A DNA stretch of 64,000 nucleotides from Mesobacillus sp. AQ2 (GCF_030122805.1 NZ_CP126080.1:4593501-4657500); one strand, 5' to 3'; numbered from the stretch's first letter, positions 42,110-54,096 are shown. Numbers and translations are program-made. Notes: generated by a model not told the origin, from the letters alone.

Positions 42110-45100
42110 TTACATATTCCTGCGGAACTGGCCGCCTACTTCGTAAAGCGCCCTTGTGATCTGTCCCAGGCTTGCGTATTTAACAGTTTCCATCAGTGCG
42201 GCGAAAATATTGCCGCCATTGACTGCTGTTTCCTTCAGCCGGTCAAGCGCTGTTTCGGACTGGTCTTGATTCTGGTCCTTGAATGCTTCTAGGTTGCGGA
42301 TCTGTGTTTCTTTTTCTTCTTTCGTCGCACGGGCAAGCTCCATCTTGTCGATCTCTTCCTCTGATGGAGGATTTGGATTCAAGTACGTGTTCACACCGAT
42401 GATCGGCAGCTCCCCGGAATGCTTCTTCATTTCATAGTACATGGATTCATCCTGGATTTTACCGCGCTGATACTGAGTTTCCATTGCACCAAGCACGCCT
42501 CCGCGGTCATTGATCCGTTCGAATTCCTGAAGGACTGCTTCCTCAACCAAATCAGTCAGCTCTTCAATGATGAACGCACCCTGGAGCGGATTTTCGTTCT
42601 TCGTCAATCCGTGCTCCTTCGTGATGATCATCTGGATCGCCATCGCACGTCTGACTGATTCCTCAGTCGGCGTGGTGATTGCTTCGTCGTAGGCATTCGT
42701 ATGAAGCGAGTTGCAGTTATCATGAAGTGCCATCAACGCCTGAAGCGTCGTCCGGATATCGTTGAAGTCGATTTCCTGGGCATGAAGCGAGCGGCCTGAT
42801 GTCTGGATATGATACTTCAGTTTCTGGCTGCGTTCATTCGCTCCGTACTTATTTTTCATGACCGTCGCCCAGATTCTGCGGGCAACGCGGCCAATCACGG
42901 AATACTCAGGATCAAGGCCATTCGAGAAGAAAAAGCTCAGGTTTGGCGCAAAGTCATCGATCTTCATTCCTCTGCTCAAATAGTATTCAACATACGTGAA
43001 GCCATTTGACAGTGTGAACGCCAGCTGGGAAATCGGGTTCGCCCCTGCTTCGGCAATATGGTAACCGGAAATCGAAACAGAATAGTAGTTCCGGACTTTT
43101 TCATCAATAAAATACTGCTGGATATCGCCCATCATACGTAGTGCGAATTCAGTAGAGAAGATACAAGTATTCTGTCCCTGGTCTTCTTTTAAAATATCGG
43201 CCTGTACTGTACCACGGACCGTTTGAAGTGTCATTTCCCTGACCTGGGCAAACTCTTCGTCATTCAGCTTGCGGCCAAGCCCGGCTTCCTTCTTTTCCAC
43301 CTGCTGTTCAATCGCTGTGTTCATGAACATCGCCAGGATGATCGGTGCCGGTCCGTTGATTGTCATCGACACGGATGTTGATGGATGGCAAAGGTCAAAT
43401 CCTGCATACAGCTTTTTCATATCATCAAGCGAACAAACACTGACGCCGCTCTCGCCGACCTTACCGTAAATATCGGGACGATAATCCGGGTCTTCCCCGT
43501 AAAGTGTGACGGAATCGAATGCAGTGCTTAGGCGTTTTGCTGTGTCATCCTTTGAAAGGTAATGGAAACGGCGGTTTGTCCGCTCCGGCGTTCCTTCACC
43601 AGCAAACTGGCGTTTCGGATCCTCACCTTCACGCTTGAACGGGAATACGCCCGCTGTGTACGGGAAGCTGCCAGGCACGTTCTCAAGATAAACCCAGCGC
43701 AGGATTTCGCCGTAATCCTTGTATTTTGGCAGTGCAACCTTAGGGATGCTCAACCCGGAAAGACTTTTTGTCTTCAATTCCGTTACGATTTCCTTGTCAC
43801 GGATTTTCGTGATGAACTGGTCACCGCTGTATTTTTCCTTCAGAGATTCCCAGTTTTCAAGGATGTTTCTTGACTCTGGTGTCAGTTTCTTCTCTGTTTC
43901 TTCCCTTAACGCTTGCAGAGAAGAAAGAACTTCGCTGTTTGTTTCTTTTTCTTTTACCGCTTCGATTGCCCCTTCAAGCTGGAACAGTCTGCGGGCAAGG
44001 TCGGCCTGCTCAGCTGCGTGTTTATGGTAGCTCCGTACCGTTTCGGAAATTTCCCTTAGGTAATAGCGGCGGTCATTCGGGATGATGACATTTTGTTTTT
44101 CCACTACTGCATTGGTAGAAAATGATGTCGTCCAATCTGTGCCTGCTTTTTCATTGATTTTATTGACCAGCGCAGCAAACAGCGCGTTCGTGCCAGGGTC
44201 GTTGAACTGGCTGGCGATTGTGCCGTAGACAGGCATTTCATCAAGCTCTTTGTCAAAAAACATATGGCTGCGCTGATACTGCTTCTGCACCTGGCGCTTT
44301 GCATCCTCTGAGCCTTTGCGCTCGAATTTATTGATAACAATCAAGTCGGCATAATCGATCATGTCGATTTTCTCAAGCTGTGACGGCGCACCGAATTCGC
44401 TCGTCATCACATACATGGAAACATCACAGACATCCGTGATTCCTGCATCGCCCTGGCCAATGCCGCTCGTTTCGACGATAACCAGGTCAAACCCTGCTGC
44501 TTTTACAACATCGATGGCATCCTTGATCGCAAGGGACAACTCAGACTTTGACTTTCTCGTCGCCAGGCTGCGCATGTAAACGCGTGGAGAGAAAATCGCG
44601 TTCATGCGGATCCGGTCTCCCAGAAGTGCTCCGCCTGTTTTCTGCTTTGTAGGGTCGACTGATAAAATCGCTACGCGTTTTTCAGGAATTTCATTGATGA
44701 AGCGCCTGATCAACTCGTCCGTCAATGAACTTTTACCTGCACCGCCCGTACCCGTAATTCCTACAACCGGCACCGCCTTTGTCATCGTCTTGACTTTTTC
44801 CATCAAGCTTTCGACAGCGGCGGCTGTTTCTTTTTCCGAACCAACATGCTGCTCGGCAAGCGTGATCAGCTTTGCGACAGCATTTGGGTCTCCATCTTCA
44901 AGTTTTTCGATTTCCTCGACGCCTTCAGCAGTCACAGTCGGGAAATCACACTCCTTGATCATTTGCTCGATCATGCCATTAAGGCCATATTTCCTGCCGT
45001 CTTCTGGCGAGAAAATACGGGCGATTCCGTATTCATGAAGCTCTTTTATTTCCCGAGGAATGATGACACCGCCGCCACCGCCGTAAATGCGGATATGGGA

Positions 45101-45376
45101 AGCGCCTTTTTCCTTCAAAAGATCGTACATATACTTAAAGTATTCAACGTGCCCGCCCTGATAGGAAGAAATCGCAATCCCCTGTGCATCCTCCTGGATT
45201 GCGGCATTGACGACCTCTTCGACGGAGCGGTTGTGGCCAAGGTGAATAACCTCGCCACCCAATGACTGGATGATCCTGCGCATGATATTGATTGAGGCAT
45301 CATGGCCGTCAAACAAGCTTGAAGCTGTCACAAAGCGAATATGGTTCTTTGGCTTATACATTTCCGGCATACTCAT
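42110..45376 (-). CDS. icmF: isobutyryl-CoA mutase fused with its G-protein chaperone
   Basis: 1088-residue fusion in three parts: an N-terminal B12-binding domain (about 1-145; cobalt-ligand His25 in DGHDASIN), a MeaI-type GTPase (about 200-500; Walker A GTGGAGKS at 209-216, NKFERKG) and a C-terminal acyl-CoA mutase barrel (from about 560; the start [14 protein letters not shown] and the [15 protein letters not shown] loop). It interconverts isobutyryl- and n-butyryl-CoA (possibly isovaleryl/pivalyl-CoA) using adenosylcobalamin, with the GTPase loading the cofactor. It overlaps the TetR gene by four bases and sits in an acyl-CoA oxidation block. Confidence 0.95.
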   Translation of the reverse strand: MSMPEMYKPKNHIRFVTASSLFDGHDASINIMRRIIQSLGGEVIHLGHNRSVEEVVNAAIQEDAQGIAISSYQGGHVEYFKYMYDLLKEKGASHIRIYGGGGGVIIPREIKELHEYGIARIFSPEDGRKYGLNGMIEQMIKECDFPTVTAEGVEEIEKLEDGDPNAVAKLITLAEQHVGSEKETAAAVESLMEKVKTMTKAVPVVGITGTGGAGKSSLTDELIRRFINEIPEKRVAILSVDPTKQKTGGALLGDRIRMNAIFSPRVYMRSLATRKSKSELSLAIKDAIDVVKAAGFDLVIVETSGIGQGDAGITDVCDVSMYVMTSEFGAPSQLEKIDMIDYADLIVINKFERKGSEDAKRQVQKQYQRSHMFFDKELDEMPVYGTIASQFNDPGTNALFAALVNKINEKAGTDWTTSFSTNAVVEKQNVIIPNDRRYYLREISETVRSYHKHAAEQADLARRLFQLEGAIEAVKEKETNSEVLSSLQALREETEKKLTPESRNILENWESLKEKYSGDQFITKIRDKEIVTELKTKSLSGLSIPKVALPKYKDYGEILRWVYLENVPGSFPYTAGVFPFKREGEDPKRQFAGEGTPERTNRRFHYLSKDDTAKRLSTAFDSVTLYGEDPDYRPDIYGKVGESGVSVCSLDDMKKLYAGFDLCHPSTSVSMTINGPAPIILAMFMNTAIEQQVEKKEAGLGRKLNDEEFAQVREMTLQTVRGTVQADILKEDQGQNTCIFSTEFALRMMGDIQQYFIDEKVRNYYSVSISGYHIAEAGANPISQLAFTLSNGFTYVEYYLSRGMKIDDFAPNLSFFFSNGLDPEYSVIGRVARRIWATVMKNKYGANERSQKLKYHIQTSGRSLHAQEIDFNDIRTTLQALMALHDNCNSLHTNAYDEAITTPTEESVRRAMAIQMIITKEHGLTKNENPLQGAFIIEELTDLVEEAVLQEFERINDRGGVLGAMETQYQRGKIQDESMYYEMKKHSGELPIIGVNTYLNPNPPSEEEIDKMELARATKEEKETQIRNLEAFKDQNQDQSETALDRLKETAVNGGNIFAALMETVKYASLGQITRALYEVGGQFRRNM

Positions 45377-46026
45377 TTTGTTCCCCCTGTTCCTAATTTC
45401 ATTTCCGATCCCTTAATCCCCTTGAAAAGCAAATCTGTCTGCAGTTCTGTGTACTCCTCGAGAGTGTACAGTTTTTGCAGTGCCCAGCGGCGGAATCCCC
45501 ACATCTGCCCCTGGACAAAAATATCATGGGCAATGATTTTGACATGTTTTTCATCCAGGTCAAGCTCGCCATTTTCGACGCAGCGCTGGATTACATCCTC
45601 AAACATCCCTACCATCTCGATTTCTTTTTTCAGCACATATGGAAGGGCATCCTTCGTCAGCGATTTGACCTCCTGGTACATGACGAGCACTTCGTCCTGC
45701 AGGTCATCCATGACCTTGAAGTAATTGGCGATGCCAACCTTCAGGCTCTCAAGCGTCCCCTGGTTCGTGTCGAGGTTTTCCTGAAGGCGGTCGCGGACTT
45801 CGTCATAAATGCTGTCGCAGACTAGGTAAAGCACATCTTCCTTCGTGCGGATATATTCATAAAGGGTACCGATGCTAAAGCCTGAAGCCCGGGCAATCTC
45901 TCTGGTCGTCGTGCGGTGGAAGCCCTTTTGCTTGAAAAGGGTTACGGCCCCTTTGATCATCTGGTCGCGCCTCTTTTTCACAAGTCGCTCATCTTTTACC
46001 GACGCCTGCACTTCTCGCTTTTTCAT
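45373..46026 (-). CDS. TetR-family regulator of acyl-CoA metabolism
   Basis: 217 residues. The N-terminal HTH is clear ([45 protein letters not shown]). The C-terminal ligand domain resembles FadR-type TetR proteins of bacilli that bind acyl-CoA. Its stop overlaps icmF (ATGA), so it is co-expressed with the mutase and the upstream dehydrogenase. A likely operator is the TGAATGA-type palindrome at fadF (54188-54205), but no direct link can be shown. Confidence 0.88.
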   Translation of the reverse strand: MKKREVQASVKDERLVKKRRDQMIKGAVTLFKQKGFHRTTTREIARASGFSIGTLYEYIRTKEDVLYLVCDSIYDEVRDRLQENLDTNQGTLESLKVGIANYFKVMDDLQDEVLVMYQEVKSLTKDALPYVLKKEIEMVGMFEDVIQRCVENGELDLDEKHVKIIAHDIFVQGQMWGFRRWALQKLYTLEEYTELQTDLLFKGIKGSEMKLGTGGTK

Positions 46027-46044
46027 CTCTTCTGCCCCGCCTTG

Positions 46045-47184
46045 TTATTTCGTCAGCATCCTTGAGATGACTAGACGCTGGATTTCCTGTGTACCTTCAT
46101 AGATCTGCGTGATTTTTGCGTCACGCATGAAGCGTTCAACCGGATAGTCCTTCGTGTAGCCGTAGCCGCCGAATACCTGTACTGCTTCAGTTGTCACCTT
46201 CATTGCTGTGTCGCCGGCAAATAGTTTGGACATTGCTGATTCCTTGCCGTATGGAAGGCCTTCAGACTCTAGCCATGCAGCCTGATAAGTTAATAGTCTT
46301 GAAGCTTCTACTGAAGTTGCCATGTCAGCAAGCTTGAAGCCGATTCCCTGGTTCGCCGCGATTGGCTTGCCGAATTGCTGGCGCTCTTTCGCGTAATCGA
46401 CCGCTGCATCTAGAGCACCCTGTGCAATTCCGACTGCCTGTGCAGCGATTCCGTTACGTCCGCCATCAAGTGTCATCATCGCAATTTTGAAACCTTCGCC
46501 AACTTCACCAAGGATATTTTCCTTTGGCACGCGGCAGTCTTCAAAGATGATTTCAGTTGTCGGAGATGAACGGATGCCCAGCTTCTTTTCCTTCTTGCCG
46601 ACAGAGAATCCAGTGAAGCTGCTTTCGACGATGAACGCAGTCGTTCCTTTGTGCTTGCTTGACGGATCAGTCAATGCGAACACAACATAAATATCAGCCA
46701 CACCACCGTTTGTGATGAAGATTTTCGAACCATTTAATACATAATGGTCTCCATCTTCTTTTGCAGTCGTCCTCATTGCACCTGCATCAGAACCGCTTCC
46801 TGGCTCAGTCAAACCGTAAGCTCCAATGCTCTTTCCTTCAGCCATTGGACGCAAATATTTTTGCTTCTGCTCTTCGTTTCCGAACTTGAAGATCGGCCAG
46901 CCAGCAAGTGAAGTATGTGCGGAAAGCATGACACCAGTCGATGCGCAAACACGTGATAATTCTTCCACTGCAATGCAGTAAGCCAGATAGTCGCTGCCGA
47001 TGCCGCCGTACTCTTCAGGCCAAGGAATACCAGTCAGTCCAAGCTCCGCCATCTTGTCAAAAATCTCACGGTCAAAGCGTTCCTCTTCATCACGCTCAGC
47101 AGCCGTAGGAGCCACTTCATTCCTCGCAAAATCACGGACCATTTTCCGGATCATTTCATGTTCTTCGGATAATCGAAAATTCAT
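46045..47184 (-). CDS. acdA: acyl-CoA dehydrogenase (AcdA-like)
   Basis: 379-residue FAD flavoprotein of fatty-acid or branched-chain acyl-CoA oxidation. Visible signatures: [31 protein letters not shown], the flavin-binding [16 protein letters not shown], and the base region [19 protein letters not shown] with the catalytic glutamate. GGAGG precedes the ATG at 47184; the extra 13 upstream codons of the frame are rejected. It is separated from the second dehydrogenase by the 52-bp array. Confidence 0.94.
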   Translation of the reverse strand: MNFRLSEEHEMIRKMVRDFARNEVAPTAAERDEEERFDREIFDKMAELGLTGIPWPEEYGGIGSDYLAYCIAVEELSRVCASTGVMLSAHTSLAGWPIFKFGNEEQKQKYLRPMAEGKSIGAYGLTEPGSGSDAGAMRTTAKEDGDHYVLNGSKIFITNGGVADIYVVFALTDPSSKHKGTTAFIVESSFTGFSVGKKEKKLGIRSSPTTEIIFEDCRVPKENILGEVGEGFKIAMMTLDGGRNGIAAQAVGIAQGALDAAVDYAKERQQFGKPIAANQGIGFKLADMATSVEASRLLTYQAAWLESEGLPYGKESAMSKLFAGDTAMKVTTEAVQVFGGYGYTKDYPVERFMRDAKITQIYEGTQEIQRLVISRMLTK

Positions 47185-47313
47185 TATTGTTTCCTCCGTT
47201 ACTGTTTGATTTATATTTGCCAATTGGTTAGGTTACCTTTTCAGCCGCTTCGTTGTGTTCAATCGTTAATTGACTTCATTTTCGCAGTCGACCCTGGATT
47301 ATTCCGGACTTTT

Positions 47314-48402
47314 TTGACAGCTTTTCTGTCTTCACTGCCTTAGCTGTCAGAATAACGAGGGTTTCTTGACAGCTTTTCGTCTTACACTGCCCATCCTGTC
47401 AGAATAACCTGCTTTTCTTGACAGCTTTTTAGCTTCAGCAGCCTAACCTGTCAGAATAACGAGGGTTTCTTGACAGCTTTTCTGCTTCCACTGCCCAACC
47501 TGTCAGAATAACCTGCTTTTCTTGACAGCTTTTTAGCTTCAGCAGCCTAACCTGTCAGAATAACGAGGGTTTCTTGACAGCTTTTCTGCTTCCACTGCCC
47601 AACCTGTCAGAATAACCTGCTTTTCTTGACAGCTTTTCGTCCTTCACTGTCTAACCTGTCAGAATAAACAGCTTTTCTTGACAGCTTTTCGTCCTTCACT
47701 GCCTAACCTGTCAGAATAACCTGCTTTTCTTGACAGCTTTTCGTCCTTCACTGCCTAACCTGTCAGAATAACCTGCTTTTCTTGACAGCTTTTTAGCTTC
47801 AGCAGCCTAACCTGTCAGAATAACGAGGGTTTCTTGACAGCTTTTCTGCTTCCACTGCCCTACCTGTCAGAATAAACAGCTTTTCTTGACAGCTTTTCGT
47901 CCTTCACTGCCTTAGCTGTCAGAATAACCTGCTTTTCTTGACAGCTTTTTAGCTTCAGCAGCCTAACCTGTCAGAATAACGAGGGTTTCTTGACAGCTTT
48001 TCTGCTTCCACTGCCCAACCTGTCAGAATAACCTGCTTTTCTTGACAACTTTTCTGCTTTCACTGCCTAACCTGTCAGAATAAACAGCTTTTCTTGACAG
48101 CTTTTCGTCCTTCACTGCCCAACCTGTCAGAATAACCTGCTTTTCTTGACAGCTTTTTAGCTTCAGCAGCCTAACCTGTCAGAATAACCTGCTTTTCTTG
48201 ACAACTTTTCAGCTTTCACTGCCCTACCTGTCAGAATAAACAGCTTTTCTTGACAACTTTTCGTCTTTCACTGCCTTAGCTGTCAGAATAACCTGCTTTT
48301 CTTGACAGCTTTTCTGCTTCAGCAGCTTTACCTGTCAGAATAACAGCCTTTACTTGACAGCTTCTCTGTCTTCACTAGCCGTAGCTGTTATAACATCCCG
48401 TG
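47314..48402. repeat. 21-copy, exact 52-bp hairpin array
   Basis: TTGACAG starts at 47314 and then every 52 bases to 48354 with no indel. Each unit holds TTGACAGCTTTT, an 18-base variable part, CTGTCAGAATAA and an 8-9 base link. CTGTCAGAA pairs with TTCTTGACAG of the next unit, so 20 short-loop hairpins can form. The variable part has a few recurring types (TAGCTTCAGCAGCCTAAC, CTGCTTCCACTGCCCAAC, CGTCCTTCACTGCCTAAC). 52 is not divisible by 3, so it is not a protein repeat. It fills the gap between two dehydrogenase genes. Confidence 0.95.
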
Positions 48403-49533
48403 TTACAACTGCTTACTTATGACAATCTTCTGGATCTCGCTCGTACCCTCGTAAATCTCGGTGACTTTGGCGTCACGGAAGTAGCGTTCGACTGGATAGT
48501 CTTTTGTATAGCCGTAGCCGCCGAATACCTGGATGGCTTCGGTTGTGACTTCGACTGCTGTTCTTGATGTGAACAACTTTGCCATAGAGGCTTCGATTCC
48601 GCACTTTTGTCCTTCAGACCGCAATTGAGCCGCTCGGTAGATTAATAGTTTTGCAGCTTCAACGGATGTTGCCATGTCTGCCAGCTTGAAGCCGACGCCT
48701 TGCTGGGCTGCGATTGGCTTGCCAAATTGGACTCTTTCTTTTGCATATGAGGACGCTGCGTCCAATGCAGCCTCTGCAATGCCAAGAGCCTGAGCCGCGA
48801 TGCCGATACGGCCGGAGTCAAGGTTGCTCATCGCGATTTTGAATCCTTCGCCTTCCTGGCCAAGCAGGTTTTCTTCTGGCACCTTCATATCCTCGAATGT
48901 CAACTGGACTGTTCGGGAGCCGTACAGCCCCATTTTGTGCTCATCCTTGCCGACAATGAAGCCCGGTGTATCTTTTTCAACGATAAAGGCTGAGACGCCC
49001 TTTGTACCTGCTTCAGGATTAGTCGATGCGAAAACAATATAGACATCTGCTTCGCCGCCATTGGTGATGAACACCTTCGATCCGTTCAATACATAATGTC
49101 CGTCTTTTTTTACCGCACGGGTTTTCAGGCTGGCAGCATCGGAACCGGCACTTGGCTCAGTCAGGCAAAAGGCTCCCAGGTATTCCCCTGAAGCTAGCTT
49201 AGGTACGTATTTTTTCTTCTGCTCTTCTGTCCCGAAGTACAGGATCGGATTTGTTCCTACAGATGTATGAACGGATAGGATGACGCCAACCGTTGCGCTG
49301 ACCCTGGAAATTTCATGGATAGCAATGATATAGGAAATGAAGTCCATCTCTGAACCGCCATATTCCTCAGGTACCGGAATCCCCATCAGGCCAAGTTCGC
49401 CCATCTTTTTTAAAATCTCCCTTGGGAACTCGCCTTCCTCCAATTTTTCAACGAACGGCGCAATTTCTGTCTGTGCAAAATCACGTACCATCTTGCGCAT
49501 CATTTCTTGTTCTTCTGTGAATCTCAGATTCAT
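48403..49533 (-). CDS. mmgC: acyl-CoA dehydrogenase (MmgC-like)
   Basis: 376 residues, a second FAD dehydrogenase about as long as, and clearly related to, the one at 46045. It shares [15 protein letters not shown], the [24 protein letters not shown] segment and YEGTSEIQ with the catalytic glutamate. GGAGGG precedes the ATG. It lies directly after the hydroxyacyl-CoA dehydrogenase gene, probably as one operon with it and the thiolase; acyl-chain specificity cannot be judged from sequence. Confidence 0.93.
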   Translation of the reverse strand: MNLRFTEEQEMMRKMVRDFAQTEIAPFVEKLEEGEFPREILKKMGELGLMGIPVPEEYGGSEMDFISYIIAIHEISRVSATVGVILSVHTSVGTNPILYFGTEEQKKKYVPKLASGEYLGAFCLTEPSAGSDAASLKTRAVKKDGHYVLNGSKVFITNGGEADVYIVFASTNPEAGTKGVSAFIVEKDTPGFIVGKDEHKMGLYGSRTVQLTFEDMKVPEENLLGQEGEGFKIAMSNLDSGRIGIAAQALGIAEAALDAASSYAKERVQFGKPIAAQQGVGFKLADMATSVEAAKLLIYRAAQLRSEGQKCGIEASMAKLFTSRTAVEVTTEAIQVFGGYGYTKDYPVERYFRDAKVTEIYEGTSEIQKIVISKQL

Positions 49534-49594
49534 GTTTTCACCCTCCAGGCGTCCAGACAGTGAGTATGTATGGACGCATTTGTCGCTGAATTCT

Positions 49595-50446
49595 TTACGC
49601 GTATGTGTAGAACCCGCGGCCGGATTTTTTGCCTAGCCAGCCAGCTTTTACATATTTCCTTAATAATGGGCACGGTCGATATTTATCGTCGCCGAAGCCT
49701 TCGTGAAGTGTTTCCATGATGTAAAGGCAAGTATCCAGACCGATGAAATCAGCAAGCGTCAACGGACCCATTGGATGGTTCATGCCGAGCTTCATGACTT
49801 CGTCGATTGCTTCCTTTGTTGCTACGCCTTCATATAATGTGTAGATGGCTTCGTTGATCATCGGCATAAGGATGCGGTTGGACACAAATCCAGGGAAATC
49901 ATTCACTTCTACAGGAACCTTTTCCAAAGTCTTGGTGATATCTTCGATTGTCTGATACACTTCATCAGCTGTCGCCAGGCCGCGAATGATTTCGACCAGC
50001 TTCATGACAGGTACCGGGTTCATGAAATGCATGCCGATAACTTTTTCCGGACGCTTTGTTGCTGCAGCAATCTCGGTGATTGGTAACGATGATGTATTGG
50101 AAGCAAGGATTGTGTGTTCAGGTGCGATTTCATCAAGCTGGGCAAAAATCTTTGCCTTGATGTCCATGTTCTCCACAGCAGCTTCGATGACCAGGTCAAC
50201 CTTACCGGCATCCTGAAGGTCTGTTGAGGCAGTAACCCTGCCAACAACGGCGTCCAACTGGTCTGCTGTCATTCGGCCTTTGTCTACCTGGCGGTTAAGA
50301 TTCTTCTTAATTCCGGAAAGTCCGCGTTCCACAAATTCCGGCTTCAGGTCGTTCAAAAACACATCATATCCACCCTGCGCGCACACCTGGGCAATACCGG
50401 AGCCCATCTGACCTGCGCCGATTACCATAATTGTTTTCACACTCAT
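49595..50446 (-). CDS. mmgB: 3-hydroxybutyryl-CoA dehydrogenase
   Basis: 283 residues: an N-terminal Rossmann fold with [11 protein letters not shown] and the HAD-family [15 protein letters not shown] (catalytic histidine region), then a helical C-terminal domain ([20 protein letters not shown]). It oxidises 3-hydroxyacyl-CoA with NAD(P). AGGAGG precedes two adjacent ATGs; the second, at 50446 ([10 protein letters not shown]), has better spacing. It sits between thiolase and acyl-CoA dehydrogenase. Confidence 0.94.
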   Translation of the reverse strand: MSVKTIMVIGAGQMGSGIAQVCAQGGYDVFLNDLKPEFVERGLSGIKKNLNRQVDKGRMTADQLDAVVGRVTASTDLQDAGKVDLVIEAAVENMDIKAKIFAQLDEIAPEHTILASNTSSLPITEIAAATKRPEKVIGMHFMNPVPVMKLVEIIRGLATADEVYQTIEDITKTLEKVPVEVNDFPGFVSNRILMPMINEAIYTLYEGVATKEAIDEVMKLGMNHPMGPLTLADFIGLDTCLYIMETLHEGFGDDKYRPCPLLRKYVKAGWLGKKSGRGFYTYA

Positions 50447-50515
50447 CATTTCTCCTCCTAAAAAAGTTTGTATCAATGGAGGGCAGCTCTCGCATATGCC
50501 CTCATTCTTTTTTCG

Positions 50516-51703
50516 TTATTGTTTCGGAACCTCGATCATCACAGCATCACCCTGGCCGCCGCCTGAGCAGATCGCCGCAATGCCTACACCGCCGCCGCGG
50601 CGTTTCAGTTCATGCATCAATGTCAGGATGATGCGCGCCCCGCTTGCTCCGATCGGGTGTCCGAGGGCAACCGCACCGCCGTTGACATTGACTTTTTCCG
50701 GATCAAGGTTTGCGATTCGTCCGCTTGTCAATGCAACCGCTGCGAAGGCTTCATTGATTTCAAATAGGTCAATCTCTTCAAGTGATTTGCCGGTCTTTTT
50801 CAATAACTCGTTAATGACGATTCCCGGTGTTTTTGGGAAGTCCTTTGCTTCAGTGGCAATTGCGGCATGAGCCAAAACCACTGCCTGCGGTGTCCTTCCT
50901 TCACGCTGCGCACGCTCTTCGCTCATCAGGACGAGGGCGGCCGCACCGTCATTGACACCTGGTGCATTGCCTGCAGTAATAGTGCCGCCCGAATTGAAAA
51001 CCGGCCCCAGTTTGGCCAGTTTTTCAACTGAAGTGTCCTTCCTCGGCGCTTCATCATGCTGGACCAATATCGGGTCGCCCTTACGCTTCGGCACCTCAAC
51101 CGGGACGATTTCTTCGGCAAGCTTTCCTGATTCAATCGCTTCGATAGCCCTTTGATGGCTGCGGTACGACCACTGATCCTGCTCCTCACGGCTGATTTCA
51201 TATTCCTTCGCTACTTCATTTCCGTATGTCCCCATATGGACACCTTTGAAGCTGCATGTCAGGCCATCATGGATCATCAGGTCTTTCACCTGACCGTCGC
51301 CCATCCTGAAGCCCCATCGTGCTTTAGGCAGGATATAAGGCGCATTGCTCATTGACTCCATTCCGCCGGCTACAATCACTTCCTCATCTCCAGCACGGAT
51401 GATCTGGTCGCCAAGTGTCAGGCTGCGCATCCCGGATGCACATACTTTGTTGATGGTTTCTGTTTTCACTTCCCATGGAATGCCTGCTTCCCTTGCTGCC
51501 TGGCGTGATGGAAGCTGTCCCTGGCCTCCCTGCAGCACTGTCCCAAGAATGACTTCGCCGACTTCCTCAGGTTTAACACCAGCGCGTGATAATGCTTCCT
51601 TTACAGCAATTCCTCCTAACTGACTGGCCGAAAAACTGCTCAATCCGCCGCCAAGCTTGCCAAACGGTGTTCTTGCCCCTGCTAAAATGACTGTTCTTCC
51701 CAT
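50516..51703 (-). CDS. mmgA: acetyl-CoA acetyltransferase (thiolase)
   Basis: 395-residue thiolase that cleaves or forms acetoacetyl-CoA. The nucleophilic cysteine is in [10 protein letters not shown], the His motif in [17 protein letters not shown], and the second cysteine in [19 protein letters not shown] lies eight bases before the ATG at 51703. It heads the thiolase-hydroxyacyl-CoA-dehydrogenase-acyl-CoA-dehydrogenase set of beta-oxidation genes, after fadF and a 281-base gap. Confidence 0.94.
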   Translation of the reverse strand: MGRTVILAGARTPFGKLGGGLSSFSASQLGGIAVKEALSRAGVKPEEVGEVILGTVLQGGQGQLPSRQAAREAGIPWEVKTETINKVCASGMRSLTLGDQIIRAGDEEVIVAGGMESMSNAPYILPKARWGFRMGDGQVKDLMIHDGLTCSFKGVHMGTYGNEVAKEYEISREEQDQWSYRSHQRAIEAIESGKLAEEIVPVEVPKRKGDPILVQHDEAPRKDTSVEKLAKLGPVFNSGGTITAGNAPGVNDGAAALVLMSEERAQREGRTPQAVVLAHAAIATEAKDFPKTPGIVINELLKKTGKSLEEIDLFEINEAFAAVALTSGRIANLDPEKVNVNGGAVALGHPIGASGARIILTLMHELKRRGGGVGIAAICSGGGQGDAVMIEVPKQ

Positions 51704-51853
51704 TGCCATCTCTCCCTTTTAATCTATTAATTTTTAAAAATGAAAAATCCCTGCGACATTGAGTGACTGAACGCTCGCTCGATACTGGTCCATAAAAAAT
51801 ACTTCTGCTGTTCCATGAGGCTATAAAAAGTGGATTCTTGCTGAATAAGATAA

Positions 51854-51869
51854 ATGTAAGCGCTTTATC
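51854..51869 (-). promoter_or_regulatory. possible cre (CcpA) site upstream of mmgA
   Basis: ATGTAAGCGCTTTATC matches 12 of 16 positions of the catabolite-repression consensus and has a near-perfect AAGCGCTT core. It lies about 150 bases before mmgA. Fatty-acid oxidation is often under carbon control in bacilli, but the match is only fair. Confidence 0.35.
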
Positions 51870-51984
51870 ATATTATTCATTTTACTTTAAAAATAGTAGA
51901 AATTGAAACACTTTGCTAAAAATTCTGGCATATGTCGAATTTTTAATGTGAGTCAACTTCTACTATTCAGGTTTTAACTATTCA

Positions 51985-54096
51985 TTAAGAAACTAACGGC
52001 TTAATCTCACCAAAAACGGATTTTTCAAGCAGTTCTGCAACGTCGAGCGTCTCAACGCTGTCTTCAACTTCCTTCGCCTTAGTGCCATCGGAAAGCATTG
52101 TCAGGCAGTATGGGCAGCCGGAACTGATGACGGACGGGTTCACAGCAAGTGCCTGTTCAGTACGGGAAACGTTGATTCTGTGGCCCGTTTCTTCCTCCAT
52201 CCACATCAAGCCGCCGCCAGCGCCGCAGCACATTGCTGTATCGCGGTTGCGTTCCATTTCCTTGAGGTCCACGCCCGGGATCGCTTTGAGGATATCTCGC
52301 GGTGCGTCATAAACCTCGTTATAGCGGCCAAGGTAGCAGGAATCATGGAAAGTGATCGTTTCGTTCACTGCATGCTTCGGAGTGAGTCTTCCTTCCTTGA
52401 TTAATTGAGCAAGAAGTTCAGTGTGGTGATATACCTCTGCTTCAAGGCCAAAGTCTGGATACTCATTCTTAAAGATATTGTATGCGTGAGGGTCGATCGT
52501 CACGATCTTCTTCACTTCATTTTTTTCGAATTCTTCGATATTCTTTGTTGCCAGATCCTGGAACAGGAATTCATTGCCCAGACGGCGCGGTGTGTCACCT
52601 GAGTTCTTTTCCTTGTTGCCAAGGATGGCGAATTTGACGCCTGCTTCGTTCATCAGCTTGGCGAATGACAGCGCGATCTTTTGGCTGCGGTTGTCAAACG
52701 CACCCATTGCGCCGACCCAGAATAAGTAATCGAATTCTTCATCTGCTTTCTTAAGTTCTTTTACGGTAGGAACGACAACATCGTCGCGAAGCTCGCGCCA
52801 GTTTTCTTTTTCCTTGCGGTTCAAGCCCCAAGGGTTGCCCTGGCGTTCGATATTTGTCATCGCACGCTGTGCATCAGCGTCCATCTTGCCTTCTGTCAAA
52901 ACAAGATAACGGCGAAGGTCGATGATTTTATCAACGTGTTCGTTCATGACTGGACACTGGTCTTCACAGTTGCGGCAAGTCGTACAAGCCCAGATTTCCT
53001 CTTCTGTAATGACATCGCCGATCATGCTTGGGCTGTAAGCCAGAGCTGCAGCGGATTCATTGACACCCTGTCCTGAAGCTGCCAGAGCAATCTGGTTGCC
53101 TTTTGTGCCGGAAAATGCAAATGTCGGTACCCAGGGCTGTTTTGATGTGACCGCTGCACCTGTTAGAGTCAGATGGTCACGCAGTTTGACGATCAAGTCC
53201 ATCGGAGACAGCATCTTCCCAGTGCCAGTTGCCGGACACATATTCGTACAGCGTCCACATTCAACACAAGCATAGAAATCGATCATTTGTTCATAATTGA
53301 AATCAGTGATTTTACCAGCACCGAATGTTTCCTGTGTTTCATCTTCAAAATCGATCTTCGTGATTTTTCCTGGTGAGTCAACCCTTGTTAAATAAACATT
53401 GGCTGGTCCAGCAATCAAGTGGGCGTGCTTTGATTGCGGCACGTACACAAGGAACGCAAGCAGGAATAATAAGTGAATCCACCATGCAATATAGAAAACC
53501 GTAATGGCAGCTGCCTCAGGAATTCCGCTGAAAGCCGCAGCAATAAGTGATGCAACCGGCTCAGTCCATGTTCCTTCATGGCCATGCCAGATCATGCCCA
53601 TCCCGTTCCCGAGCAGTACAGAAAGCATCAATCCGCCGATGAACAGCAAGACCAATCCGTTTTTGAAGCCGCGCTTCAGACGGACAAGTTTTTCAACATA
53701 ACGGCGATAAAAAGCCCATACAACCGCTACAAGAATCGTAAGCGTAACAAGCTCCTGGAAGAAAGTGAAGCCCGGATACAACGGTCCCAGCGGCAAATGC
53801 GAGCCGGGCTTTATGCCCTTCCAGATAAAATCAATTGCCCCAAACTGGACAAGGAGGAAGCCATAGAAAAACATAACGTGGATGGCGCCGCTTTTCTTGT
53901 CCTTCAATAGCCTTTTCTGGCCGAATACATGAACAAGGATTCTTCTCCAGCGATCTTTGATATCATCATCAAACTCAGATTTCTTGCCGAGTTTGATGTA
54001 TTCGATTCTCGTCTTCACCACATAAACGAACAGACTGATAGCGTAAGCGGTTACAAACAAGAACGCAATAAGATTGATCCAAAGCAAACCGTTCAT
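51985..54096 (-). CDS. fadF: FadF-like iron-sulfur electron-transfer protein
   Basis: 703 residues: about five membrane helices in the first 230 residues, then two 4Fe-4S motifs (CVECGRCTNMCPATGTGK, CTTCRNCEDQCP), then two CCG domains as in heterodisulfide reductases (SCYLGRYN, CCGAGGGLMWMEEE, SGCPYC). B. subtilis FadF (YwjF) has this layout and is thought to feed acyl-CoA-derived electrons to the quinone pool. AAAGGGG precedes the ATG. Promoter and a FadR-like operator overlap upstream. It leads the acyl-CoA oxidation block. Confidence 0.93.
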   Translation of the reverse strand: MNGLLWINLIAFLFVTAYAISLFVYVVKTRIEYIKLGKKSEFDDDIKDRWRRILVHVFGQKRLLKDKKSGAIHVMFFYGFLLVQFGAIDFIWKGIKPGSHLPLGPLYPGFTFFQELVTLTILVAVVWAFYRRYVEKLVRLKRGFKNGLVLLFIGGLMLSVLLGNGMGMIWHGHEGTWTEPVASLIAAAFSGIPEAAAITVFYIAWWIHLLFLLAFLVYVPQSKHAHLIAGPANVYLTRVDSPGKITKIDFEDETQETFGAGKITDFNYEQMIDFYACVECGRCTNMCPATGTGKMLSPMDLIVKLRDHLTLTGAAVTSKQPWVPTFAFSGTKGNQIALAASGQGVNESAAALAYSPSMIGDVITEEEIWACTTCRNCEDQCPVMNEHVDKIIDLRRYLVLTEGKMDADAQRAMTNIERQGNPWGLNRKEKENWRELRDDVVVPTVKELKKADEEFDYLFWVGAMGAFDNRSQKIALSFAKLMNEAGVKFAILGNKEKNSGDTPRRLGNEFLFQDLATKNIEEFEKNEVKKIVTIDPHAYNIFKNEYPDFGLEAEVYHHTELLAQLIKEGRLTPKHAVNETITFHDSCYLGRYNEVYDAPRDILKAIPGVDLKEMERNRDTAMCCGAGGGLMWMEEETGHRINVSRTEQALAVNPSVISSGCPYCLTMLSDGTKAKEVEDSVETLDVAELLEKSVFGEIKPLVS

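Noticed and set aside
47314..48402. CRISPR array
   Set aside because: The unit alternates conserved and variable parts at fixed length, but the conserved part is degenerate, the variable parts recur in a few types, and no cas gene is present.
47314..48402. Repetitive protein-coding gene
   Set aside because: The 52-bp period shifts frame in each unit and no long open frame crosses it.
47314..48402. Array of tandem promoters, because TTGACA recurs every 52 bp
   Set aside because: No -10 box follows at 16-18 bases in any unit checked.
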